Notes: a model not told the origin generated them from the sequence alone. A DNA stretch of 64,000 bases from Paenibacillus harenae (GCF_030812415.1 NZ_JAUSST010000001.1:930001-994000), one strand, 5' to 3'. Numbered from the stretch's first letter, positions 24,010-34,031 are shown. Program-made: numbers and translations.

Positions 24010-26712
24010 CTAAATAAAAACGACAGTAACATTTACATCTGCACTCAGCGTTAAGCGGATATGTTTGCCCATTTCATCAATCAGCACTTCTGATTCACCG
24101 CCATTAACAATAGCTTTCGTCCAAGGGATACCCGCACTTAATTTGATCGTATTCTCGTCAATGCTCGAGCTCAGCGTAACTTGTGCTATTCCGGATAATA
24201 GATCCCATGATAACTGTTTCACCTCTACTTGCGTTCTTGCCATAAGTCCATCAATGGATCCCGATTGCCAATCGGAGGGCACCGCAGGAAGAACTTCGAT
24301 TTCACCGGTATTCGAGAATAGCAACGCTTCATTAATAGCACCAACGACGCCAAATGATGTATCTGTGCAGTAGCAATGGTTTCTTCTATTCGTATCATGG
24401 TCTGTCATTAACGAAGTATAATATCCGCCATCCGTCATCATAGGCAGCAGCGAAGAGATTACACCTTCACCTTCCTTGAGCCGCGCGCTGACCAGAGCCT
24501 TGTGCATCCAGCCATGCCCCGCTGTTGCATCCTTCGTGTTGTACTTGTCTCTGTTCTCAAGTGCGATCTTCGCTGCCGTAGCGAGCGCTTTATTGTTTTG
24601 GGTTTCATACGCAGGCCATGCTACGTATAAATGGCTCAAATGTCGGTGGTTATTATTTTCCGTATACTCATTCATCGCCCATTCGCGCAAAGCGCCATCC
24701 ACATCATATTTATAATCGGGTAACAGCTCCAATAGAGCTTCCCATTTAACGATTGCGGCTTCATAACCCTCGCGCTTTACGGCTTTCTCCATCGATATAA
24801 CCATTAATAGACCATCCCGCGCAGCCGAAATGTCCATAGTGGCATTAGCCGTAATCGTGCTGTTATAGCCAATAGGATTGTTCTCCGGCGAGTACGCAGG
24901 AATAATCATATACTTCTCGCCTGGATTTAACGATACCTTGCCGCTTTGATGACACGCATTGCCATTTGTGTCCGTGTAGTATTCCGGCGTGCATATTTGT
25001 TCCCAAAAATTAGCTTGCTTCGTCAGAAGCGGAAGCAGAATATCCTTCTCCAGATCCAGATATCCCTTCCTTAGGAGGTGCGAGAATTCCTCATCCGTTA
25101 GACCTCCATCATTCACGCTGAGAAGCGACTGCAGTTCATGGATTCTCATGGATTCAACAATCGGAATCTTTCTGTTGCCGTAGCACTGCCAGTATTCATA
25201 AATGGGAAGCAGACACCAGCTTGCTCCGGCATTCCAGTATTCAAACGGATAATCGTTGTCATATTCCACATGCATGCCGCGGTCGCCATCCGAGTTGACA
25301 GATACCTGAAGCGCATCATGCATCCCATATGCCATGCGGGCATTATATTCAAAGTCTGGCGAATTCCTTAGGAAAAATGCGATATACCCGAGCTGTGCCT
25401 GCGTCATATGCCCCGTATTCATGGCCGCAACCTGCAAATTCACATTTGCGTCAAGGGTATAAATTCCGCGCCAGCCCGGATTCCATTCGCCGGTCCACAT
25501 GCCGTACAAGCGAGGCGCGCTTGATCCGCTGCAGCATATCATCGCATATCGGCCCTGGTTGTAGACCTGCTCCACAAAGGCATGGTTGATTTTCGATACC
25601 GTTGCTTGTTGGGCGTGAATCAGAGCTAGATTATCCGCGTTCTTATCTGCGTCTTCGCCAGCTAGCGAGAAACGGACGGCGTTAAATTCAGCAGCATGCT
25701 GCTCGGCATGGGGTGCAAGTGCGGCGTAATAATCAAAACGACCGTCCGGATCTTTATACTTCTGCGCGACAGCGTTCGTATGCTGGAATAACTGCTCTAC
25801 GAGAGAGTAATGTGCCATACCGGCAAAATCTTCGATCCTGCCCATTTCATTGGTTCGATTGGATTGCGTAATGAGGTAAACGGCATCGGCATCTATAATT
25901 TGAATCGCTGGATTCGGATCGCTGCCAACGTTCATCGTTTCATTCGTATCATCTAGCTGCACTCTTTTCTTGGTACCGTTTACGACGAGCACTTGCGTTA
26001 GACCCGCATAACCTCCATTACTGAGCTCGCTGCCCTCGTAAGACGGGTAATGCACAATCTGTGCAATGTATTCCGCCTGCGGATCTACCAGCTTCTTGTA
26101 TTGAAGAGCTGTTACCTCGGAAGTACCGTTTCGGGCACGGCTCATATTCGAAATATCATCGATCGAGATGGTCATATTCAATTTGGAACCGGCAGCGGAT
26201 TGTTCAAGCTTCGTAATGGAAACATTGTCTGCTCTGGAAGTGAACGAGGTCCGGATCCAACGACCGTATTCATCGGCGTAGCGTACGCCGGTCTCGGCCG
26301 TTTCATAATTCGTCCATCGCTCATACCCGGATACGCTTCCCCTGTTCGACATGTTCAATCGGAGTTGATGCCCGGGATGATAGCTGTAGTAGAAAGTTCT
26401 GATTCGGGTTGAACCGTTCTCGTCCTTAATTTTCCATTGGTCATTTTGGTTAAAAACGTTCCATCTCGCATCTTCAAGCTGCTCCGTTAATTCACCTGGA
26501 ATAAATCTTGGTTCTCTGGACGGATAGTTGAACCACATATGCTGAAAGATAAAGCTGTCCGAATATGGCGAGCCAGACGTAATATAACCATTCTCGCCGT
26601 TGCCGCTAACCATGCCGTCCCGCCAAGCGTATCCTGGGTTGGACGCCGGCACTTCCGTATAGGTATAAACGTAATTTCCTTTTTCAAACATGCGCCCAGC
26701 TGTAGTTGCCAT
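24010..26712 (-). CDS. Intracellular GH95-family glycosidase (alpha-L-fucosidase/galactosidase type)
   Basis: A 900-residue protein with an N-terminal beta-sandwich (MVSGNGENGYITSGSPYSD resembles the GNGxxG opening of GH95) and a C-terminal (alpha/alpha)6 barrel. GMWTGEWNPGWRGIYTLDA, followed by NVNLQ, carries the Asn/Asp positions that activate water in the family. NNNHRHLSHLYVAWP follows near the acid glutamate TEN. No signal peptide is seen, so it acts on imported oligosaccharides. ATG 26712 is nine bases from GGGGGA; the frame extends upstream without a better start. It is divergent from an AraC regulator. Fucose or L-galactose specificity is unproven. Confidence 0.82.
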   Translation of the reverse strand: MATTAGRMFEKGNYVYTYTEVPASNPGYAWRDGMVSGNGENGYITSGSPYSDSFIFQHMWFNYPSREPRFIPGELTEQLEDARWNVFNQNDQWKIKDENGSTRIRTFYYSYHPGHQLRLNMSNRGSVSGYERWTNYETAETGVRYADEYGRWIRTSFTSRADNVSITKLEQSAAGSKLNMTISIDDISNMSRARNGTSEVTALQYKKLVDPQAEYIAQIVHYPSYEGSELSNGGYAGLTQVLVVNGTKKRVQLDDTNETMNVGSDPNPAIQIIDADAVYLITQSNRTNEMGRIEDFAGMAHYSLVEQLFQHTNAVAQKYKDPDGRFDYYAALAPHAEQHAAEFNAVRFSLAGEDADKNADNLALIHAQQATVSKINHAFVEQVYNQGRYAMICCSGSSAPRLYGMWTGEWNPGWRGIYTLDANVNLQVAAMNTGHMTQAQLGYIAFFLRNSPDFEYNARMAYGMHDALQVSVNSDGDRGMHVEYDNDYPFEYWNAGASWCLLPIYEYWQCYGNRKIPIVESMRIHELQSLLSVNDGGLTDEEFSHLLRKGYLDLEKDILLPLLTKQANFWEQICTPEYYTDTNGNACHQSGKVSLNPGEKYMIIPAYSPENNPIGYNSTITANATMDISAARDGLLMVISMEKAVKREGYEAAIVKWEALLELLPDYKYDVDGALREWAMNEYTENNNHRHLSHLYVAWPAYETQNNKALATAAKIALENRDKYNTKDATAGHGWMHKALVSARLKEGEGVISSLLPMMTDGGYYTSLMTDHDTNRRNHCYCTDTSFGVVGAINEALLFSNTGEIEVLPAVPSDWQSGSIDGLMARTQVEVKQLSWDLLSGIAQVTLSSSIDENTIKLSAGIPWTKAIVNGGESEVLIDEMGKHIRLTLSADVNVTVVFI

Positions 26713-26847
26713 AACCATCATTCCCCCGCTTCCCAATACTCTTTGCTTTTCGCTATAATTATATCGATACAAGCATGTAGACGTTATCGGTAGAGACGAC
26801 CAAAGACACCCTCGAGGTGTCGCATTTTGGCAGAGGAGAACAATGAA

Positions 26848-27735
26848 ATGAACCTGCCCCCTATTAACATCGGCAATATAGATATTAAGCTCTCGTTTGG
26901 CGGCTTTGTCCTGAATGTCTTGTATGTGAAGTTCGGATATTTTCATACCTCGATGCGTGAACACAGCCACAGCTACGGCAGCTATGAGCTGCATTACATC
27001 CCTAGCGGTCAAGGCATTCTGGTGGCGGAGGGAAAGCGTTATCCCCTCACGCCTGGAACGTTGTTTATGACCGGACCGAATGTCGCACATGAGCAGATTC
27101 CGGATCACAGCGATCCTATGGCTGAATACTGCGTCTTCTTAGAGGTACTCCCTGGGGATTCCCAGCCTGCCGCAAGCAAATACAGCACCAATAAGGAGAA
27201 CCTTCTGTCGGAATTGCTGGTGAACACTCCGTTCTGGATCGGGCTGGACAACGAAAATATGATGGCCTTGTTCGAAATGCTTGCAGACGAGCTGTCAGCG
27301 AAACGCATCGGTTTTCACCATATGGCAACGAATATACTGGAGATGATCATTACCCGAATGGTTAGACAGTATACGAAGCACAGCTCTTCCCTGCTGGACG
27401 TTCCGGTTAAAACGTTGGATGACAGCAGAATGCTTACGATCGAGAACTGCTTCCTAAACGAATACCACTCCATTACGCTGGGGCAGCTTGCGGACAGGCT
27501 GGGTTTGAGTACTAGGCAAACGGAGAGGACCGTGCAGAAGCAATACGGCGTTTCCTTTAAGGATAAAAAACAGCAATCCCGAATGGGCGCCGCAGCCCAG
27601 CTTCTAACGACAACGGACATGACCATAAGCGCCATTGCTGCGGAAATCGGATTTGCGACATTGGAGCAATTCAGTCATTCGTTCAAGCAATATCATGGCA
27701 TGACAGCCACCCAATACAGGTCTCGCAGAAAATAA
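26848..27735 (+). CDS. AraC-family regulator divergent from GH95
   Basis: The 295-residue protein has a cupin domain with His-rich HTSMREHSHSYGSYELHYI (about 34-52) and GTLFMTGPNVAHEQI. The C-terminal double HTH runs from about 195 (ITLGQLADRLGLSTRQTERTVQKQYG, then MTISAIAAEIGFATLEQFSHSFKQYHG). GAGGAG precedes ATG 26848; TTG 26827 is also in frame but lies before the ribosome site. It probably controls the GH95 gene across the 135-base divergent gap. Confidence 0.88.
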   Translation: MNLPPINIGNIDIKLSFGGFVLNVLYVKFGYFHTSMREHSHSYGSYELHYIPSGQGILVAEGKRYPLTPGTLFMTGPNVAHEQIPDHSDPMAEYCVFLEVLPGDSQPAASKYSTNKENLLSELLVNTPFWIGLDNENMMALFEMLADELSAKRIGFHHMATNILEMIITRMVRQYTKHSSSLLDVPVKTLDDSRMLTIENCFLNEYHSITLGQLADRLGLSTRQTERTVQKQYGVSFKDKKQQSRMGAAAQLLTTTDMTISAIAAEIGFATLEQFSHSFKQYHGMTATQYRSRRK

Positions 27736-27774
27736 CGTTAAGCTAACGCAAGGCCGCTTTCGGCATTGCCTTCA

Positions 27775-28527
27775 TCAATGAAAAGCGGACTTCCTATACT
27801 CTCCGGGAGTGACGCCTACCGTTTTCCGAAAAACCTTATAGAACGTACGGCTGTTGTCGTAGCCGACGCATTTGGCGATTTTGTCCAGCGGGATATCTTT
27901 GGTGCCCTCGAGCAGTTGCTTCGCTTTTTCGATACGTACCTGATTCAAGTATTTGACAAAAGTATCGCCCGTTTCTCTTTTGAACATTTGTCCGACATAG
28001 CTTGGATGAAGGTTTAGGTTCGCCGCAACATCAGGCAAGGAAATATCCTTCATGTAATTCGTTTCAATGAAAGCCTTCATGAGCGAAATATTCTCGTTCT
28101 GAGGGATGGAAGAAGCAGTTTCCAATGACACTTGCTCAGGCACCTGATGTTTTTCCTCCAGCAGCACCAGTGCTATTCGCTTTAACAGTTCAGCAAGCTC
28201 CTGCTGGTTGACTGGCTTGAGCATATAATCCACGACCTGCAGTTGAACCGCTTTGCGGGCATACTCGAATACATCGTGTCCGGTCAGAATGATGAACCGT
28301 TTCACCTTCTTCTGCTGCGCCTGCTTAATGAACGCGAGTCCATCAATCCCCGGCATATGGATATCCGTAATGATAAGGTCGGGCTGAAAATAGTCGATTT
28401 TCTCCAATGCGTCGATCCCGTCGTTAGCCAATATGATTTTGCCGAACGGCGTATTTTCTTCCTCGATCATATCGCGAATGCCCTCTAGTATAATGGGTTC
28501 GTCATCCACGATCATCAGCCTCAGCAT
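27775..28527 (-). CDS. YesN-like response regulator with AraC-type output
   Basis: The 250-residue protein starts MLRLMIVDDEP with a receiver (phosphoacceptor Asp in DLIITDIHMPGIDGL, Lys in MLKPVNQQE). It ends with an AraC-type double HTH (DVAANLNLHPSYVGQMFKRETG, then PLDKIAKCVGYDNSRTFYKVFRK). It overlaps the kinase end by 26 bases, so the pair is coupled. GGGGGAG precedes ATG 28527. It likely controls the adjacent lpl-type importer and possibly GH95 in response to an extracellular sugar. Confidence 0.92.
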   Translation of the reverse strand: MLRLMIVDDEPIILEGIRDMIEEENTPFGKIILANDGIDALEKIDYFQPDLIITDIHMPGIDGLAFIKQAQQKKVKRFIILTGHDVFEYARKAVQLQVVDYMLKPVNQQELAELLKRIALVLLEEKHQVPEQVSLETASSIPQNENISLMKAFIETNYMKDISLPDVAANLNLHPSYVGQMFKRETGDTFVKYLNQVRIEKAKQLLEGTKDIPLDKIAKCVGYDNSRTFYKVFRKTVGVTPGEYRKSAFH

Positions 28528-30265
28528 GCTTGATCTCCCCCGTTTGCAGAATAAGAGTAAACGTCGTTCCCTGTCCATCCCCGCTTGTAACAAGCATTTT
28601 CGATTCCTTGCCGAAATATGCCTTCACGCGCTCGGTTACATTGCCGAGGCCAATGCCCGTTCCTGTCGATAAAGCAGGATCGGCTATACTGCCGCGAAGT
28701 CTTAATCGCAGATTCGACAGCTTGGGTTCGGGAATACCCGCTCCGTTATCCGCAACATGGATTTCAATAGCGTCTTGAGTTCTCCTGAAATGAATGGCTA
28801 TCGTCTTCGTCCCACGTATGTTCGACAATCCGTGAATCATGCTATTCTCTACGATCGGTTGCAAAATAAATCTCGGACAACGAACCTTGAGCAGCTCTTC
28901 ATCCGATTCAAGCTCGAACAGAAGATCCCTCATCCGAATTTGATGAATGGCGATATAGGCCTTGACATGCTCCAGCTCCTCTTGCAGCGTCGTATCATCC
29001 GATTGCGATAAGCTGTAGCGAAGGAGATTGCCTAAGGAATATGCCATCTCAGCTACCGTGTAATCCTTGTTTGACCTGGCAAGCATTCGCATCGTCTCCA
29101 GCGTGTTGTACAAAAAATGAGGCTGGATTTGCGCTTGCAGCATTTTGAAATCCGCATCCTTCTTCAGCAGCTCCACCTTCTGCACGCGATTGACAAGTTC
29201 ATCGATGCGCCCGATCATGGCGTTGTAATTGGATAGGAGAAAACCGATCTCATCCTTGCCCAGCTTTCCCGTATAAGGGGTTCCAATATCGTCCAAACCG
29301 ACTTTGCGCATATGTCGGGACAAGAGCAAAATCCGCTTTGTAAGCGATGACAATAAAACGTAATAAAAGACCGACAGCAAACCAAGAAGCACGATTCCAG
29401 CACCTGCGAGCCAAAGCTTCGTCCACAAAAATTGGAACAAGGCGTCTTGTTTATTGATTTCAACAACGGTTAAGCCAAGGCGCGGCACTTGCACGGAATT
29501 GACCATCAGCCTCTCTCCGTCAACAAGGAATGTACTGTCCTCCCTGGTCAAAACGGATGATTGGATCCCCGCAAGCAGCCTTGCTGGGATGAGCGTTTCC
29601 CTCTCGGATCTGAAGACAGTCCCCTCCGAATCCATCAGCAAAACCGTATTTTGCGGATGAATGGCACTAAGCGCTTTCATAAACTCCTCTATAAGTGCTG
29701 ATTTTACCTTGATTTCAACAATGCCAAGCTCGCTGGTATACGTTTCGCTGTATAGCTTGTGGTAGTACGCCAATAAGGGCTTCGACCCGGCGTCGATTGA
29801 TTTCTTCCACAGCCCTTTTGCCGGAAGCAACTTCCTCTTCTCCTCGCTGCTCAGCTTGCTGCCTATCTCCGAATAGTCCGCGAATTCAGGGAAAGACAAC
29901 AGTCTGTTCTGCGTTTTCGGGTACACGACAAGCTGCTCGACCATCGGCTCCCCAAGTGATGCGAATGCAAAGGCGGGACTGATCTCCTTTAAATACGAGT
30001 AAATAAGATCCCTGTCATACACGTAATCCCCCCGCAAAAAGTCGAGCAGAGCGGTATTATTTTGGTAGATGGAATACAAAGATTCGATCTTAGACAGGCT
30101 GGCATCCAAAATAGCCCCTTGCTGTTCGATATTTTGCTGATTGGTCAATTGATACTGCGAAATCAATCGTCCGTAGAGCTGATTATATACAAACGCCGAA
30201 AAAATAAGGAACGGGAGAACGATAAGAAAAATATAGCCAACGACCATTTTCGTGCTAATGCGCAT
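28502..30265 (-). CDS. YesM-like sensor histidine kinase
   Basis: The 587-residue kinase has a first helix at about 7-27, a large extracellular sensing domain, a second helix near 270-290, HAMP, then a His_kinase domain with QAQIQPHFLYNTLETMRML (phospho-His in the PHF motif). The HATPase carries VENSMIHG, DNGAGIP and GTGIGLGNV. ATG 30265 lies ten bases from GGGGAG. It partners the overlapping YesN-like regulator and is downstream of the importer genes it probably governs. Confidence 0.92.
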   Translation of the reverse strand: MRISTKMVVGYIFLIVLPFLIFSAFVYNQLYGRLISQYQLTNQQNIEQQGAILDASLSKIESLYSIYQNNTALLDFLRGDYVYDRDLIYSYLKEISPAFAFASLGEPMVEQLVVYPKTQNRLLSFPEFADYSEIGSKLSSEEKRKLLPAKGLWKKSIDAGSKPLLAYYHKLYSETYTSELGIVEIKVKSALIEEFMKALSAIHPQNTVLLMDSEGTVFRSERETLIPARLLAGIQSSVLTREDSTFLVDGERLMVNSVQVPRLGLTVVEINKQDALFQFLWTKLWLAGAGIVLLGLLSVFYYVLLSSLTKRILLLSRHMRKVGLDDIGTPYTGKLGKDEIGFLLSNYNAMIGRIDELVNRVQKVELLKKDADFKMLQAQIQPHFLYNTLETMRMLARSNKDYTVAEMAYSLGNLLRYSLSQSDDTTLQEELEHVKAYIAIHQIRMRDLLFELESDEELLKVRCPRFILQPIVENSMIHGLSNIRGTKTIAIHFRRTQDAIEIHVADNGAGIPEPKLSNLRLRLRGSIADPALSTGTGIGLGNVTERVKAYFGKESKMLVTSGDGQGTTFTLILQTGEIKHAEADDRG

Positions 30266-30307
30266 AGTATCAAATCTCCCCGATGAAATACGTGCTGGAA
30301 GCAAGCG

Positions 30308-30354
30308 AGCTCATACGGAAAGCCGCCCTCGCGGGCTAACCTTCCATATGAGCT
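30308..30354 (-). terminator. Intercistronic hairpin between binding-protein and kinase genes
   Basis: AGCTCATACGGAAAG (30308-30322) pairs with the arm at 30340-30354 (CTTCCATATGAGCT at its 3' end), leaving a GC-rich loop. No clear U-run follows on the minus strand. It probably protects the abundant importer mRNA or partly reduces transcription into the kinase/regulator genes. Confidence 0.5.
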
Positions 30355-30367
30355 TATAAGCGGCCTC

Positions 30368-31939
30368 TTATTTCGTCAAGCTATCATACTTTTCCTTTAA
30401 AGGCCCGTATTGCTCGGTTGCCCAAGCCTCCAGCTTCGACATTCCGATCTTCTCGGCTTTTTTCAGTATCTCTTCGTATGCTTGTACGGCTTCGGCTTCC
30501 GTTGGCGCCAAATATACCTTCGTCACCTCGGTTTTCACCATGTTGTCAATGTTGGTGCGAATGATCTGTTCTTGCGAATCGGTATCCGGATTAATCATGC
30601 CGATTGCCGGGTTGAAGGTTGTGATCTTCGAGTATGCTTCGCCTTGACGAGTCGTTTCCGATCCGCTTTTATAGGAGCTCAGTGCCATCCCGACGCCGGT
30701 CTCCGTTGGGACTCCCCACCAATATACGCCTTTCTCCTTAAGTGTCTCCAGATCTTGAACGTTATAATTGAACTCGGGATAACCAGCCTCATTCCATGTC
30801 CAATCCTTTCCTTCAATCCCCCATTCCGCAGTACGCCAGCCCTCTTCCGAATACAAGTATTCCAGGAATTTCACGGTCGCTTCCACATTTTTGTTGTCCT
30901 TCGTCACGTACATGCCAAGTCCGCCGGTTCCGGTACTGACGACAGAAGCTTCGGCGCCCAGAGGCTCAGCAAGCTGAATGAATTCATAGCCCGAGTCTTT
31001 ACTGGAAGCATTAAGACGATCCGCGCCGGAATAGGTCCACGTGTAAGCAAAGCCTTTGCCGGAAACCATCATTTGCTCCGTCTCCGATTCATTCTTATAG
31101 GCAAAGTTTTCCGATGTAACATAACCGTTGCGGTATAAGCTGTTCACGTACAGCATCGATTTTCGAGTGGCATCTTGTCTTAGGTAATACTCGATCTTCC
31201 CGTCTTTATCTGCAAATCCGCCTGCTGCGCCATATTGCGTATCAAAGTAAGGACGTTGCCAGTTGGGATTAAGAATAAGCGGCGTCATGTCCGGATATTT
31301 CTCCTTAACTGCAGCAAATGCTTTATCCAGATCTTCAAGCGTCTTAATAGCCGGATTGCCGATTCCCTCCAAAATATCTTTTCGAAGCGTAAGCCCCGGT
31401 ACCATCATATGGGCATATGGACTAGCTTTCCACTCCGCTTCGGTCGAGAAATCGTTCCGAATGGCGTAATAGTTGCCGTCGCTGACCGTATTGACGAGCT
31501 CCTTGACCGGATCAAACTTCACGCTAGGGGCATATTTCGGGAAAATTTCGTTATAAGGAAGGCTGATGTTGCCGTCCGACATGAGCTTGAAGTTAAAGGA
31601 AACGACGATATCGGGCAAATCTCCCGATGCGACCATCAAGGCAAGCTGCTTGTCATCCGTAGCTACCGTGATTTTCGGCTTAACGCCGGTCGCTTTCGTG
31701 ATCGCTTCCGGAATTTCCCCCTTCCAGTCCTGGAACGGATACCATGTTGCATCGACGAACATCGTCAGCTCGACCGGAGCCTCAGTCCCGTTATTGCCGG
31801 CAGCTTCTCCTTCCGCTTTTCCAATGTTCGTGCTCGCCGTTCCGTTATTGACGCTGTTGTTGCTGCATGCCGATAGTGCTCCTCCTACCAATAATAATGC
31901 TGCGATCATGACAATAAGCAGTCTATAGCTCTTATGCAT
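30368..31939 (-). CDS. LplA-type extracellular solute-binding lipoprotein
   Basis: A 523-residue binding protein. The signal peptide ends LSAC, so the lipidated cysteine is Cys25 from ATG 31939, followed by an Asn/Thr/Gly-rich linker. Length and the opening ELTMFVDATWYPFQDW match the large LplA/YtcQ subgroup that delivers complex glycan fragments. ATG 31939 is seven bases from GGGGG; ATG 31945 also in frame is too close. It serves the two permeases upstream in the operon; a common ATPase must come from elsewhere. Confidence 0.9.
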   Translation of the reverse strand: MHKSYRLLIVMIAALLLVGGALSACSNNSVNNGTASTNIGKAEGEAAGNNGTEAPVELTMFVDATWYPFQDWKGEIPEAITKATGVKPKITVATDDKQLALMVASGDLPDIVVSFNFKLMSDGNISLPYNEIFPKYAPSVKFDPVKELVNTVSDGNYYAIRNDFSTEAEWKASPYAHMMVPGLTLRKDILEGIGNPAIKTLEDLDKAFAAVKEKYPDMTPLILNPNWQRPYFDTQYGAAGGFADKDGKIEYYLRQDATRKSMLYVNSLYRNGYVTSENFAYKNESETEQMMVSGKGFAYTWTYSGADRLNASSKDSGYEFIQLAEPLGAEASVVSTGTGGLGMYVTKDNKNVEATVKFLEYLYSEEGWRTAEWGIEGKDWTWNEAGYPEFNYNVQDLETLKEKGVYWWGVPTETGVGMALSSYKSGSETTRQGEAYSKITTFNPAIGMINPDTDSQEQIIRTNIDNMVKTEVTKVYLAPTEAEAVQAYEEILKKAEKIGMSKLEAWATEQYGPLKEKYDSLTK

Positions 31940-32015
31940 TCCCATACCCCCGTCTGTAATAGTCTTATTTTAAGGCCGCCAGTCCGATTATAGAAGAGAC
32001 GGCCGAAAAACCTCA

Positions 32016-32897
32016 TCAACCTTTGACTGAACCTAACATCATACCGGAAACAAAATACTTCTGCAAAAACGGATAAACACCAAGAATCGGAACGATCGAT
32101 ACGACCATGGCTGTAGCCTGGACCGAGAACGGCGTAACGCTGGAACGCGACATCGCTGCCGCTTGCGCATCTCCCGACGGCACCATGGACTGGTTTATAA
32201 CCTGCATCATCCGGTAGGTCAACGTACGAAGACCTTCATCCTGTACGAAGTAAGCCGAATCCAGCCACGCATTCCATTGACCGGAGCCGATGAACAAGCT
32301 CATCGTAGCAAGAAGGGGCATCGAAACCGGAAGAATGATTTTGGCAAAAATACGTACCTCCGAAGCCCCGTCGATTCTTGCCGACTCCCCTAGCTCTTCG
32401 GGAATATCGGTAAAGAAGGAAATCGCGATCAATAAGAAAAACAAATTTAGCATACCCGGAATAACATAAACGCCGAAAGTATTGATGAGCCCCAGGCTTT
32501 TCAGAACGATATAGAAAGCGATAATACCACCGGAGAAATTCATCGCTACTACAACAATCGTAAAGTAGCTCTTGCGGAAGATGAGATCCCGTTTGGCAAG
32601 ACCATATGCGACAAGCCCGGTAAACAAGACGCCTAGAACCGTACCGACAATGGTCCTGAGCAGCGAAATGCCGAATGCGCTGATCCACTTCGGATCCTCG
32701 AGAAAATAGAGATAATTGCCGAACGTGAATTGCCTAGGCCACAGGTACATGCCCCCGGCCGCGGTGTCGGTGCCTGCATTAAAGGTAATCAACAAAATAT
32801 AGTAGAACGGATATAGGGTTACGAAGACAACAACGATGAGGATGATCGAAATGATCGTGTCCAGTACCCGATCCTCTATCGTCTTTCTTCTGCGCAT
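32016..32897 (-). CDS. LplC/YtcP-type ABC transporter permease
   Basis: The 293-residue inner-membrane protein has six helices (first about 13-35) and the cytoplasmic loop ESARIDGASEVRIFAKIILPVS. It ends with SGMMLGSVKG, typical of this subgroup. GTGGTGA lies before ATG 32897. It pairs with the permease encoded just upstream to import oligosaccharides delivered by the LplA-type lipoprotein. Confidence 0.9.
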   Translation of the reverse strand: MRRRKTIEDRVLDTIISIILIVVVFVTLYPFYYILLITFNAGTDTAAGGMYLWPRQFTFGNYLYFLEDPKWISAFGISLLRTIVGTVLGVLFTGLVAYGLAKRDLIFRKSYFTIVVVAMNFSGGIIAFYIVLKSLGLINTFGVYVIPGMLNLFFLLIAISFFTDIPEELGESARIDGASEVRIFAKIILPVSMPLLATMSLFIGSGQWNAWLDSAYFVQDEGLRTLTYRMMQVINQSMVPSGDAQAAAMSRSSVTPFSVQATAMVVSIVPILGVYPFLQKYFVSGMMLGSVKG

Positions 32898-32929
32898 GAT
32901 GAATCACCACTCTCTTGTTTCTAGTTGGT

Positions 32930-33871
32930 TTAGAACAATCCATTGCCCGACAAGCGTTTAGCTATTGCGTTGCTGGAGAAAATCAGGATAACAGATATAA
33001 CCGATTGCATAAGATCAATTGCAGTTGCGAAGGAGAATCTACCCTGAGCAAGACCAATCGTGAAGGCATAGGTCTGAATGATCTGAGATTTCTCGCTGTT
33101 AATCGTATTGCCAAGCAGCATCGATTGCTCGAAGTTCGATCCAACCAGCCCGCCGCCCAGCATGCTTCCAATCGTTAGTATTAACACAACGATGCTCGCA
33201 CCCTTCAAGCCTGGCAGCGTGATGTGGATTATTCGTTTGAGACGGCTAGCACCATCCATTTCAGCCGCTTCGTAAAGGGAGGGATCGATTCCGGCAAGCG
33301 CTGCGAGAAATATAATCGTCCACCAGCCGGCTTCCTTCCATATGGCCGTTGATACGGCAAGTCCCCAGAAGGCATCTGGATCCGTTAATATGGAGAGCGG
33401 CTCCTTAATCAGATGCAATGAAAGCAGAAAGTCGTTGACGATGCCGAAGCTTGACGAGAAGAAAGCAAAAGATATGCCAGTAACGACAACCCATGAAATG
33501 AAATGCGGCAAATAGCTGACCGTTTGAACAAAACGTTTCACGAATACATGCCTAACTTCGCTAAGAAGTATGGCGAACAAAATCGGTATTGGATAAGAAA
33601 AAATGATTTTCAACAGGCTGAGCACTAACGTATTGCGTACCAGCATCGGAAAGTTATAGTCGTTGATGAGCTCCTTAAAGTGCGACAATCCTGCCCAGGG
33701 GCTGCTGAAAATGCCATCGATGCCGGTTGATATTTTATAATTTTTGAAGGCGATGACGATTCCGAACATTGGAATATAACTGAACACGAGCAGAAACAAC
33801 AATCCAATCCATACGAATGCCTGAAAGGGCAACTGTCTTTTAAACTGCTTTAAAAATGCGGTTTTCTGAAT
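32930..33871 (-). CDS. LplB-type ABC transporter permease, probable ATT start
   Basis: Six-helix permease with EAA loop EAAEMDGASRLKRIIHITLP. The first conventional start in frame is TTG 33832, which has no ribosome site and would cut off a conserved-looking basic stretch, IQKTAFLKQFKRQLPFQ. The frame runs back only to a TGA near 33895 without any ATG, GTG or TTG. ATT 33871 sits exactly eight bases from GGAGAGG, giving 313 residues. ATT initiation is rare, so this may also be a sequence error. First gene of the lpl-type operon. Confidence 0.85.
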   Translation of the reverse strand: MQKTAFLKQFKRQLPFQAFVWIGLLFLLVFSYIPMFGIVIAFKNYKISTGIDGIFSSPWAGLSHFKELINDYNFPMLVRNTLVLSLLKIIFSYPIPILFAILLSEVRHVFVKRFVQTVSYLPHFISWVVVTGISFAFFSSSFGIVNDFLLSLHLIKEPLSILTDPDAFWGLAVSTAIWKEAGWWTIIFLAALAGIDPSLYEAAEMDGASRLKRIIHITLPGLKGASIVVLILTIGSMLGGGLVGSNFEQSMLLGNTINSEKSQIIQTYAFTIGLAQGRFSFATAIDLMQSVISVILIFSSNAIAKRLSGNGLF

Positions 33872-33935
33872 GGGGTTCGCCTCTCCTTTCGGTCTATTTC
33901 ATGCGAGCCGGCTGCGCTGCGACCTCTTGATTCTC

Positions 33936-33964
33936 ATTATAAAAGCGCATACATTTAATGAAAA
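33936..33964 (-). promoter_or_regulatory. Promoter of the lpl-type importer operon
   Basis: On the minus strand TTTTCA (33964-33959) and TATAAT (33941-33936) are separated by 17 bases, about 50 bases before the ribosome site of the first permease. The imperfect -35 box fits activation by the YesN-like regulator. Confidence 0.55.
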
Positions 33965-34031
33965 CGGTTCATTTTGCATAAAATGATGTCCTTTTTCAAG
34001 GTGCCGCATCGTTCTCTCGCAGCAGAATAAA

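Noticed and set aside
26713..27108. N-terminal extension of the GH95 frame
   Set aside because: The open frame continues to 27108 but runs through the divergent AraC gene and control region; the translation resembles no protein and no ribosome site is seen, while ATG 26712 has one.
30410..31876. Two long plus-strand frames (242 and 213 codons)
   Set aside because: Both are antisense to the LplA-type lipoprotein gene, which has a clear signal peptide and operon context.
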